From: a bacterium
GTDB taxonomy: Bacteria > Bdellovibrionota_C > UBA2361 > SZUA-149
Direction: 5' to 3'
NCBI GenBank assembly: GCA_003230795.1
Contig: QIGM01000258.1
Location: 1 to 6,199 of the forward strand
Length of the DNA: 6,199 nucleotides
This document shows positions 1 through 5,395 of this stretch, in pieces. The position numbers and the translations under genes are program-made. Within the stretch, counting starts at the first letter, position 1, and each line of letters opens with the position of its first letter. The notes below the pieces were generated by a model, which had not been told where the DNA came from, ran no database searches, and saw nothing but the letters and a program-made list of their open reading frames with translations.

Positions 1-1798
1 ATACACGGTTCGGAGCACTGTAGTACGTAAACGGTCCCCAGGATGACTGCGAGCGTCTTGGCGCACCTAGGCTTACTATTGAACCAACGTAGGTGAAATT
101 TGGTATTGAGGAAGAGCCTACACGAAACCATTCGTTGAAACGGAATACGTTAATCACCCCACCACCATTCGTATCCAAGCCCTGATCCTGACCCGCCGCA
201 CCGTTTGCGTCTCCGGTTCGCTTAATACCGCTTAACACGGCAGCGTAAACGCTCGTCGCGTCACCATCACGGTTGTAAAGGTTCGTCTCGTAGCTATCTG
301 CATCGTCCCAATCGTTTGAGAGAAGATAGAGTGTATCCGCCATCAATGCTGCTGGCTCCCATCCGGTTGAATTGTAATCTCCCCAGATGATTAAACCCTG
401 ATCACTTACTACAGTAAGTCCGCGAACCTCGGCGGCACCACCAGTACTCGCCTGTAGTTCAGCACCATTGCGAATCCTTACTGCATAGTTGTTGTGAGCA
501 TCCGCGGCATTCGGTCCGTCGATCGCAAAATGGAAAACCAAGCCTTGCTCTGTTTCGTCGCTTAAGAGTTTTCCATCCATGATCGCAGGATAACGATGAA
601 TGCAGTTGAGCAGGGCTTGCATGTCAATCTCAAGAGTTCGCTGAAAATTGTTTGTCACAGAATCGTACTGATACTCGCGATACATCCGAAGTTGATCCCC
701 ACCCGTACCGGAGCCTTGAGTTCCTACCGAAAGACCCGGCCCAGAGTCGGTCTCTACCTCGCCTGAACAGTTCGAATCATTATCTAAGGCGTTCGTGGCT
801 GCTGCGACGTTATTCCCAGCTGTGTCGACAACCTCTACACCCGTGGATGAATTCGAGGTGTCTGGCTGACCACTACCGTCCAGGCGCAGAACGATACGAG
901 TATCCGCGCGCATCCAATACTCTCCATCCGAAAACGCATCCATATCTTCAGGCGACGGCACTGAAACTTCGTCAACATCGAGGATAATATTCTGGTTCCA
1001 GTCATCAACGTCGCTTATCTCACTCCGGCTGCCAGAACATGCAGGAAGAGTTAGGTAGTTGGTTGGATCTTGGACGCGTGCAGTGCCAGTGTATCCCGTG
1101 CAGACGGACTGAGATTTCTGCCCTCGGTAGAAAGTCCCTGCAAGGGTTATCTGTCCGGTGTAGTTTGTGGCACCACCGTCCTGAGGCGCTAGATAGAGAT
1201 CTCCATTGGTATGTACCGGTCCATCGACTGTCATGGTAGCACCGTTAAAGAACTCCAGGTCTTCATGGAAGAAGATTGCGAACTGAAATAATGGTACAAG
1301 TCTACTTTTGAAAGTGAGATCAAGTATCGCCTCGTTACTACCCTGGTTATTCCGCCCAACCGAAGTAACAGTGTAGCGATACTCCTGCGCATTAAGCCCC
1401 GCAAAAGCCTCACCAGGAGGAATAATTGTGTACTCGGGATTGCCAGGAGCTTCTTCGATAAAGGTCATAGCACTATGTGAATTGCCGAAGTTATACTCAC
1501 GACATACATAATCTCCACTGCCGGTAGTTCCTGAATCGCAGTCCCCAACACTTGTTGGTGAACTGCCCTCTGGAAAATCAAAATCAAGAAAAACGCTACG
1601 AATCTCTTCTGCCCGTAGGTTCAGTCCAGCTTCCGCTGCATTGAAACCGCTAGCACTGTCTCTAGTAGTCTTAACCAGCGCCAGCTCAGTGCGAGTCAGC
1701 ACGGAGTAGGCTGAAAACAGACTAGCCATTACTACTACAAGATAGAGCACCGTGAGCAATGCGAATCCGGAAGATGAATGATTCTTTTCAACAAACAT
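1..1798 (-). CDS. PilX-like large minor pilin, 3' end cut by window
   Basis: An uninterrupted reading frame of 599 codons runs from ATG at 1798 off the left edge; I translated it throughout and found no stop. Residues 1-11 are a short prepilin leader ending in Gly11. Residues 12-34 form a hydrophobic helix starting FALLTVLYLVVV, with Thr rather than Glu at mature position +5. That matches PilX_N/GspK-type pilins, which cap the pilus tip. The middle carries the block TMTVDGPVHTNGDLYL (residues 188-203), which I associate with the DUF4900-like PilX proteins of many environmental bacteria. The last visible block (about 568-599), YVGSIVSL then SSWGPFTYYSAPNR, resembles the C-terminal signature of that family, so probably only a few dozen residues are missing (inference). 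It is far larger than Pseudomonas PilX, at about 200 residues. It starts 7 nt after the pilW-like gene, with AAAGG at 1803-1807 as ribosome binding site. Role: pilus tip or assembly priming, inferred. Confidence 0.85.
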   Translation of the reverse strand, partial: MFVEKNHSSSGFALLTVLYLVVVMASLFSAYSVLTRTELALVKTTRDSASGFNAAEAGLNLRAEEIRSVFLDFDFPEGSSPTSVGDCDSGTTGSGDYVCREYNFGNSHSAMTFIEEAPGNPEYTIIPPGEAFAGLNAQEYRYTVTSVGRNNQGSNEAILDLTFKSRLVPLFQFAIFFHEDLEFFNGATMTVDGPVHTNGDLYLAPQDGGATNYTGQITLAGTFYRGQKSQSVCTGYTGTARVQDPTNYLTLPACSGSRSEISDVDDWNQNIILDVDEVSVPSPEDMDAFSDGEYWMRADTRIVLRLDGSGQPDTSNSSTGVEVVDTAGNNVAAATNALDNDSNCSGEVETDSGPGLSVGTQGSGTGGDQLRMYREYQYDSVTNNFQRTLEIDMQALLNCIHRYPAIMDGKLLSDETEQGLVFHFAIDGPNAADAHNNYAVRIRNGAELQASTGGAAEVRGLTVVSDQGLIIWGDYNSTGWEPAALMADTLYLLSNDWDDADSYETNLYNRDGDATSVYAAVLSGIKRTGDANGAAGQDQGLDTNGGGVINVFRFNEWFRVGSSSIPNFTYVGSIVSLGAPRRSQSSWGPFTYYSAPNRV

Positions 1799-1802
1799 TT
1801 GG

Positions 1803-1808
1803 CCTTTA
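1803..1808 (-). promoter_or_regulatory. Ribosome binding site overlapping a stop codon (PilW/PilX-like junction)
   Basis: On the minus strand the TAA stop of the PilW-like gene (1808-1806) is the first part of TAAAGG, the only purine-rich site before the ATG at 1798-1796, with a 4-nt spacer. Terminating ribosomes sit on the next initiation site, so translational coupling is likely. The same TAAAGGCC string is used at the PilV/FimT-like junction. Confidence 0.6.
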
Positions 1809-2726
1809 ATAGGATAATACGTTTCTAGGAAAATAATCTGCCGTGAGTGACCCGGAAAGTGTCCTATCTCTCCTCTGCTCTTCACCACTCAGCGTAACTG
1901 AGATCTGCCGAATTTCGCGCCAGGTAGCAGAGCTTGCAAAATTAAGTTCAGTAATCACCGAGGCATCGTCGAGCTCGATATTCACCTGGAAATCGGTTAC
2001 AGAAAAGGCAACTGTTTGCTCTTCGTCTGTTTTGCCGTCAATTGTTAGAATAAGGGTGTCCTCAACGGCATCTCGTCCAAAGCGATACTCTTCGATGAGA
2101 TAGACATAGGATGTCTCTCCGTCGTAGTCATTTACTAACTCAGAGACATCGAGATAGTACTCACCCCCACTATCGCCTCCGCCGGTATAGTCGACAAATT
2201 CACCATCACCCGTTATTAGATTGACTACGTATGCGCGGACTTCTAGATCCTCCCCTGTCGCGCGATACGTTTCGAAGACGTTGTGCACATTCTCAACATT
2301 AGAGGCTAAACAGTCGGTTGACCCCACTCCCGCCGAAGATACGTCGAGCGTTGTATCACCACTTGATGCGGAGAGACAGAGAGTGAGCACTTCCGAGAAC
2401 AGCGCTCTCCGAAGCACTACGGTGTCAGGATCTGTGCCGCTTCCGTTCTCGAGCACTACGGCAGGGAAGCCCGTTTGTAGATTCTCTCCCGCCTGACGAA
2501 TGTTCATTGAAAGAATGTCCATCGACGAACGAAGATTACTGTTAATTCGCGTACGGATGATGTCTTCAAAGTAGCCCTGTCTGATCACGAGTACATGGGA
2601 TATCACCGCTGCCATTACGATGCTCGTAAGGCCAGTTGCCACAAGTACCTCGACAAGCGTAAACCCGTGTTCTCCTCGTGTTGACGAAGAGAGAGCTAAT
2701 CGATATCGCTTGAGAAACGTCATCAT
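1806..2726 (-). CDS. pilW: PilW-family minor pilin (GspJ/PulJ-like)
   Basis: This 306-residue prepilin should insert in the inner membrane, be cleaved by the prepilin peptidase PilD, and join the minor-pilin complex that primes type IV pilus assembly. Residues 1-21 are a basic leader ending GEHG; cleavage would be before F22 (FTLVEVLVATG), with Glu at +5. The helix continues to about residue 50. The stretch after it (NLRSSMDILSMNIRQAGE, about 64-81) is the typical PilW pattern in which the helix leads into a globular domain. C117 and C139 could form a disulfide. The C-terminal domain has many Asp, Glu, Ser and Thr residues. The ATG (2726-2724) overlaps the stop of the FimT-like gene in an ATGA arrangement, implying coupled translation. 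A second Met codon directly follows, so the start could be one codon later. Confidence 0.88.
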   Translation of the reverse strand: MMTFLKRYRLALSSSTRGEHGFTLVEVLVATGLTSIVMAAVISHVLVIRQGYFEDIIRTRINSNLRSSMDILSMNIRQAGENLQTGFPAVVLENGSGTDPDTVVLRRALFSEVLTLCLSASSGDTTLDVSSAGVGSTDCLASNVENVHNVFETYRATGEDLEVRAYVVNLITGDGEFVDYTGGGDSGGEYYLDVSELVNDYDGETSYVYLIEEYRFGRDAVEDTLILTIDGKTDEEQTVAFSVTDFQVNIELDDASVITELNFASSATWREIRQISVTLSGEEQRRDRTLSGSLTADYFPRNVLSY

Positions 2727-3166
2727 TGGATTCGCACCCCGCCACCTAGAGCAATTTCGACAGTTTTCGATTGACCGTCAGAATCACTAAGGTCAAATGT
2801 GATGTTATCTTCGGATAAACCTCTAGGCGTGAAACAGGCAGTCCAGGAGGTATCACTCATCGACGCACCTCGAGGAAGGTTCACCTCAAGGTCATCAATT
2901 GCCGTCATCGTGCCGCTACATGAGTCAGAACTTGAAGCTGCAATAATGGTGCTTGAAGTCGGCGCAACTTGAATGAATAGTGTTTGCGAGATTCCTCGCG
3001 CTCGGACTAGTCGCAGATAATGCGTAACCGTAAAACTTGCGTCGGCTAATGGATCATTCAGCTCTTTCAAGTTACTCACTGCCGTCCCCGCGAGGATACC
3101 GATTAATGCCATTACCACAAGCATTTCAGCAAGCGTATATCCGGCTTCTTGAATTCTATTTTGCAT
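2723..3166 (-). CDS. FimT/GspH-type minor pilin
   Basis: A 147-residue prepilin with a nine-residue leader ending EAG, then YTLAEMLVVMALIGILAG. The mature protein begins with Tyr instead of Phe and keeps Glu at +5. After the helix comes YLRLVRARGISQ (about 50-61) and a beta strand. This matches the GspH/FimT arrangement, in which the helix carries an ARS/ARG-type segment before the beta sandwich. C83 and C111 may pair. The end, VEIALGGGVRI, matches the glycine-containing last strand of that family. Length is normal for FimT/FimU (about 150-170). It is the second gene of the operon, 11 nt after the PilV-like gene, and overlaps the PilW-like gene by 4 nt. FimU and GspH are close relatives, so the exact symbol is left open. 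Confidence 0.85.
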   Translation of the reverse strand: MQNRIQEAGYTLAEMLVVMALIGILAGTAVSNLKELNDPLADASFTVTHYLRLVRARGISQTLFIQVAPTSSTIIAASSSDSCSGTMTAIDDLEVNLPRGASMSDTSWTACFTPRGLSEDNITFDLSDSDGQSKTVEIALGGGVRIQ

Positions 3167-3174
3167 ACCCTAGG

Positions 3175-3180
3175 CCTTTA
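3175..3180 (-). promoter_or_regulatory. Ribosome binding site overlapping a stop codon (PilV/FimT-like junction)
   Basis: The TAA stop of the PilV-like gene (3180-3178) runs into AAAGG, which is the ribosome binding site for the ATG at 3166-3164, with an 8-nt spacer. It repeats the TAAAGGCC layout found before the PilX-like gene. Confidence 0.5.
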
Positions 3181-3768
3181 GCACCGATGGTATCGACATC
3201 TACGACGACGTCCCGAACTAGAACTCGAGGAAGAAGAGCTCGATGATGCAGAGGAACTACTTGATGAAGAAGATGAGGATGAGCTCGAAGATGAGGATGA
3301 TGACGAGCTACTCGAAGAACTACTGGAGGAGCTACTGGAAGAAGACTCGCCACCGTTTGTGGAGCCAAGGCTGGTAAATACCGTCTCTGTCGAGTAAACC
3401 GCTTCTCCCTTGTACGTCACATCAACAGCGATATGTCGGACATCATTCGAAGTACAGTATGTAGATTCGGAGCAGTATTCAACATCAACAGAAAAGTCGC
3501 GTTTGTCATTTACAGTGATGGTTCGCGGAGAGTCGCTACCGCTAGCTGGCAAGGCGTCAATCTCTGAATAGCGAATTTGGTCGATTACGGTTTGTGCTGC
3601 TTGGGCAGCTTCGGAACGAATTTCACCCGCGTGATTCGCCCGCACATTCATCACAAACGAAGACGTGGCTGCTGCGATGACAATGCCCATGATAAGTACG
3701 GCAGCAAGCACTTCGACAAGTGTGAAACCGCTTTGGCTTTTTAACTGTTCTATGGCACGCAAAGTCAA
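3178..3768 (-). CDS. PilV/GspI-like minor pilin with polyserine tail
   Basis: First gene of the minor-pilin operon, 196 residues. A 14-residue leader ends SQSG, followed by FTLVEVLAAVLIMGIVIAAA with Glu at +5. This fits the PilV/GspI group, and the globular part is small (about residues 45-135). C99 and C105 are close together and may form a small disulfide loop. Residues 142-185 are 43 serines and one alanine; the protein then ends GRRRRCRYHRC. The start is TTG at 3768: an in-frame TAG lies upstream, no ATG or GTG falls between, and GGGGAG sits 7 nt ahead. A second TTG at 3762 is also placed suitably after AGAGAGG, so the start is uncertain by two codons. The serine tail is not part of the usual PilV fold. 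It could be a flexible spacer or a target for glycosylation or phosphorylation (inference). Confidence 0.82.
   Translation of the reverse strand: MTLRAIEQLKSQSGFTLVEVLAAVLIMGIVIAAATSSFVMNVRANHAGEIRSEAAQAAQTVIDQIRYSEIDALPASGSDSPRTITVNDKRDFSVDVEYCSESTYCTSNDVRHIAVDVTYKGEAVYSTETVFTSLGSTNGGESSSSSSSSSSSSSSSSSSSSSSSSSSSSSSSSASSSSSSSSSSSGRRRRCRYHRC
3214..3345 (-). repeat. Polyserine-coding tract (44 codons, 43 Ser)
   Basis: Forty-four consecutive codons read Ser except one GCA (Ala). All six serine codons occur: TCT 10, TCC 7, TCA 8, TCG 6, AGT 8, AGC 4. Because TCN and AGY cannot interconvert by one silent base change, this is not a simple expanded triplet. The codon mixture suggests an old tract kept for serine content. 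The GCA is one substitution from TCA. Confidence 0.95.
3269..3300 (-). repeat. 18-nt period direct repeat inside the serine tract
   Basis: GAAGATGAGGATGA (plus-strand reading) occurs at 3269-3282 and again at 3287-3300. The offset is 18 nt, six codons, so gain or loss of a unit keeps the frame. It is the one place in the tract where recent duplication can be seen. Confidence 0.8.
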
Positions 3769-3781
3769 CCTCTCTCTCCCC
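3769..3781 (-). promoter_or_regulatory. Ribosome binding site for the TTG-started PilV-like gene
   Basis: The minus strand reads GGGGAGAGAGAGG directly before TTG at 3768. The GGGGAG part gives 7 nt spacing to that TTG, while the AGAGAGG part would serve the TTG at 3762. It is the strongest purine-rich site in the operon and supports a TTG start. Confidence 0.65.
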
Positions 3782-3962
3782 GCAGGGACAGCTAAATCAT
3801 TAAGATCCTACTCTCTACTTCTTGTACCGCTAAGTTTAAGGTCGACTGGTTCACCTCGTTCCTTAAGGGATCTTTCCGGTATTTTTTGGCACACGGCTAA
3901 ATTACTCAGAATATCAAAAGCTTAATAGTTCCAGGCTTGAACAAGATATGTTCGAATCGGAA
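3782..3962. other. Divergent intergenic region, no gene seen
   Basis: This stretch lies between the leftward pilin operon and the rightward metal module, so promoters for both should be here or in the adjoining repeat. I find no convincing -35/-10 pair and no correctly spaced -24/-12 sigma-54 site on either strand. No reading frame with a credible start or product was seen. The only notable structure is the inverted repeat at 3939-3953. Confidence 0.6.
3939..3953. promoter_or_regulatory. Inverted repeat GAACA-N5-TGTTC, possible operator
   Basis: GAACAAGATATGTTC has perfect 5-bp arms around AGATA. One further G:T and one T:A pair outside the arms extend it. The position between divergent operons fits a dimeric repressor or activator site, but no regulator gene is in the window. 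It could be chance. Confidence 0.25.
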
Positions 3963-4041
3963 GGAAGGGCCTTTCTCAAATCAAAGTGTTTCCGCTACAT
4001 TACAATCTATCGGGAATTTCTTTTCCCGATGACTATATATC
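3963..4041 (+). repeat. Dispersed intergenic repeat, copy A
   Basis: One of three related copies in this window. It contains CTTTCTCAAATCAAAG (3971-3986), a TTCCGCTAC block, and a 44-nt distal segment (3998-4041) that matches the reverse complement of 4566-4609 at 42 of 44 positions. The distal segment holds a hairpin. The copy forms the upstream flank of the metal module and ends 6 nt before the AGGAG site of the HMA gene. Confidence 0.85.
4010..4029 (+). promoter_or_regulatory. Hairpin in the leader of the HMA gene (part of repeat copy A)
   Basis: TCGGGAA (4010-4016) pairs perfectly with TTCCCGA (4023-4029) around a 6-nt loop. No T-run follows, so it does not look like a terminator. It lies 18 nt before the ribosome binding site and could shape mRNA stability or translation. 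In copy B one position is a G:A mismatch. Confidence 0.5.
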
Positions 4042-4047
4042 GACATT

Positions 4048-4052
4048 AGGAG
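4048..4052 (+). promoter_or_regulatory. Ribosome binding site of the HMA gene
   Basis: AGGAG followed by a 5-nt spacer to the ATG at 4058. It decides the start in favour of 4058 over an upstream in-frame GTG at 3986, which would translate the repeat. Confidence 0.75.
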
Positions 4053-4057
4053 CACAT

Positions 4058-4363
4058 ATGCGACATCTAATTCTGTTTTTATTTATCCTATTCACTAGCA
4101 CAACCAGCGCCGCCACAGAGGCTCAGAAACCTCAAGATGTTTTAGTTAACGTAAAGGGAATGGTGTGTGATTTCTGCGCTCAGGGACTGACGAAGCTATT
4201 TGGAACACGCGAAGAGGTGAAGGAAATTAAGGTCGATCTTGAAGCCGGCACGGTAGAAATTGCTTTCACCGAAGACAAGACGCTCAGTGACGATGAAATT
4301 GGAAAAATAGTTACCGACAATGGTCTAAGCGTTGAGTCGATTGTAAGGAAACAGCCGAAGTGA
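4058..4363 (+). CDS. Secreted HMA-domain metal-binding protein (MerP-like)
   Basis: A 101-residue protein. Residues 1-18 form a Sec signal peptide (hydrophobic stretch LILFLFILF, likely cleavage after TSA). It is followed by one heavy-metal-associated domain of about 70 residues. The metal site is GMVCDFC with C37 and C40, the family's MxCxxC motif. Later segments, VKEIKVDLEAGTVEIAF and a helix ending at IVTDNGL, fit the beta-alpha-beta-beta-alpha-beta ferredoxin-like fold. As an exported stand-alone domain it would work in the periplasm, binding a soft metal such as Hg(II) or Cu(I) and passing it to a membrane partner. Which metal cannot be told from sequence. The next frame (4386-4565), starting 22 nt downstream, could encode that partner. 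The gene lies between inverted repeat copies A and B. Confidence 0.85.
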   Translation: MRHLILFLFILFTSTTSAATEAQKPQDVLVNVKGMVCDFCAQGLTKLFGTREEVKEIKVDLEAGTVEIAFTEDKTLSDDEIGKIVTDNGLSVESIVRKQPK

Positions 4364-4385
4364 GCTCTTTGTTTTTTCCGCACTG

Positions 4386-4565
4386 ATGCTTACGTTGGGT
4401 GGGATACTGCAATATCGGGCTCGCTCGCTGCCATGCCCCATTGATAAAGACGCAATGAAAAGCTGCATGAGAACTCGACGACTTAGCCTTATCACCTACT
4501 TTTTCTCACTTTCTATCTATCTTGTTGGAGCTTTTTTTGCATATCTCGCTCCGGTACTACTCTAG
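4386..4565 (+). CDS. Small two-helix membrane protein, resembles C-terminal half of MerT
   Basis: A 59-codon frame with ATG at 4386 and TAG at 4563-4565. Residues 1-9 are hydrophobic, then come QYRAR, a Cys-bearing segment with C17 and C27, the basic RTRRL, and a strong transmembrane helix (about 35-56) ending GAFFAYLAPVLL. MerT ends with a loop Cys, Pro and Arg residues, then a helix ending in GFPYV-P-type sequence, and the spacing here is similar. The first MerT helix with its Cys pair is absent. Together with the MerP-like neighbour this suggests a shortened mercury/metal transporter or a MerT remnant (inference from memory of the family, no search). No good ribosome binding site precedes the ATG. 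The frame stays open upstream to 4347, adding hydrophobic LFVFSAL, but without a standard start codon. ATG 4455 is an alternative that leaves one helix. Confidence 0.5.
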   Translation: MLTLGGILQYRARSLPCPIDKDAMKSCMRTRRLSLITYFFSLSIYLVGAFFAYLAPVLL

Positions 4566-4655
4566 GATTTATAGTCATCGTGAAAAGAAATTCCCGATAG
4601 ATTGTAATGCCTTTGATTTGAAAAAGTCCCTTGCTTTGCCAACAGCCTTCAGTGG
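4566..4655 (-). repeat. Dispersed intergenic repeat, copy B (inverted)
   Basis: Read on the minus strand, 4655-4611 matches 6118-6162 of copy C at 40 of 45 positions, and 4609-4566 matches 3998-4041 of copy A at 42 of 44. Relative to A and C it lacks about 10 nt containing the TTCCGCYAC block. It is inverted relative to A and C. Its inner end touches the TAG of the small membrane-protein frame. Confidence 0.85.
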
Positions 4656-4730
4656 GGACTATTGCGCTTGAGCTACTTGCTATAGAGTGGGGTACAGATG
4701 TGAATCAATAGAATCGGGCTGAACGAAAAC
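4656..4730 (+). other. Leader region of the lipoprotein pair
   Basis: These 75 nt separate repeat copy B from the first lipoprotein gene and should carry its promoter. TATAGA at 4681-4686 resembles a -10 box, but no good -35 box sits at the right distance. There is no clear ribosome binding site before ATG 4731. Confidence 0.3.
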
Positions 4731-5366
4731 ATGACTAGATTGAATAGACTAAAAAGAGTCACTCCTTCTTGCCTTTTCCTATCAACGCTCCTTTTCTCCT
4801 CCTGCGCCTGGACTCGTACTGCGCCTGTAGAAACCTTCCAAACCTCGCCAATCCCCATACGAGTAGGTGTAGTGCTTGAGGATAATCGCACAGCGGAAGC
4901 CGAAGGAAAAAGCACAAGTGACTACCTCGGTCCAGACGTAGCCGGATTTCTTCGCGCCTGGCGTATATTTGACGAACTTATTTATCCCTACAATGAATCG
5001 CAACCAGTAGACGCTGTCATGTTCATCTCCTCTCAGGGAGAGATAGATACGCATGATTTTTCTGGTGCGGGTAAAAGTTTTTTGAACGGGCTGACTTTCG
5101 GTTTGTTTCTAACGCTTGTCGGCAAAACCGCAGATTTGGATCATTCAGTTGATGTACGACTTATATCCAATGGCCAGTTTATTTCTTCATATCAAGCTGA
5201 GATTCAAACAGACGTTCGAGCAAGCCTTGCAGGAAAACAATGGATCCATGCCGAAGGGAAAAAGGCCCTGGATGAATGTAAACGTTCCCACGCTAGTCGT
5301 CTGGCTAAAGATCTTGCTAAGCAAATTACTCAAGACCGAAACACGATCACCGCAAGTGTTCGATAA
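4731..5366 (+). CDS. Lipoprotein of unknown function, paralog 1
   Basis: A 211-residue protein with a lipoprotein signal peptide: basic MTRLNRLKR, a hydrophobic stretch, then LLFSSC with C25 as the lipidated residue. The -3 Phe is slightly unusual. Ala at +2 points to outer-membrane sorting in a Gram-negative cell. I do not recognise the family. Visible blocks are PIRVGVVLEDNR (42-53), LGPDVAGFLRAWRIF (66-80), a hydrophobic mid segment LTFGLFLTLVG (121-131), HSVDVRLISNGQF (138-150), and a charged C-terminal helix from about 185 ending QDRNTITAS. All five recur in order in the next gene, so the two arose by duplication. A beta-rich body ending in a helix seems likely. The stop is 29 nt before the paralog's start, so the genes are probably co-transcribed. 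Confidence 0.82.
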   Translation: MTRLNRLKRVTPSCLFLSTLLFSSCAWTRTAPVETFQTSPIPIRVGVVLEDNRTAEAEGKSTSDYLGPDVAGFLRAWRIFDELIYPYNESQPVDAVMFISSQGEIDTHDFSGAGKSFLNGLTFGLFLTLVGKTADLDHSVDVRLISNGQFISSYQAEIQTDVRASLAGKQWIHAEGKKALDECKRSHASRLAKDLAKQITQDRNTITASVR

Positions 5367-5395
5367 AGGATAAGTTTTTAGGGAATTTTCAATCC

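Noticed and set aside
652..1239. Plus-strand open frames inside the PilX-like gene
   Set aside because: They lie opposite a continuous 599-codon pilin frame, lack recognisable domains, and have arginine- and histidine-rich composition typical of shadow frames.
3200..3397. Acidic Glu/Asp/Leu-rich plus-strand frame opposite the serine tract, ending at 3397
   Set aside because: It is the complement of repeated serine codons read in a shifted frame; no start or ribosome site, and the opposite strand holds a clear pilin gene.
3939..3953. LexA/SOS box
   Set aside because: The spacing GAAC-N7-GTTC differs from the GAAC-N4-GTTC box and no SOS gene is adjacent.
3986..4057. In-frame GTG extending the HMA protein by 24 residues
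   Set aside because: It would translate the repeat and place residues before a clean signal peptide; the ATG at 4058 has AGGAG at good spacing.
4566..4609. Repeat copy B as terminator for the metal module
   Set aside because: On the plus strand its hairpin has a mismatch and no T-run follows.
3963..4655. Insertion sequence
   Set aside because: There are inverted repeats but no transposase and no visible target duplication; a non-autonomous repeat pair is the most that can be said.
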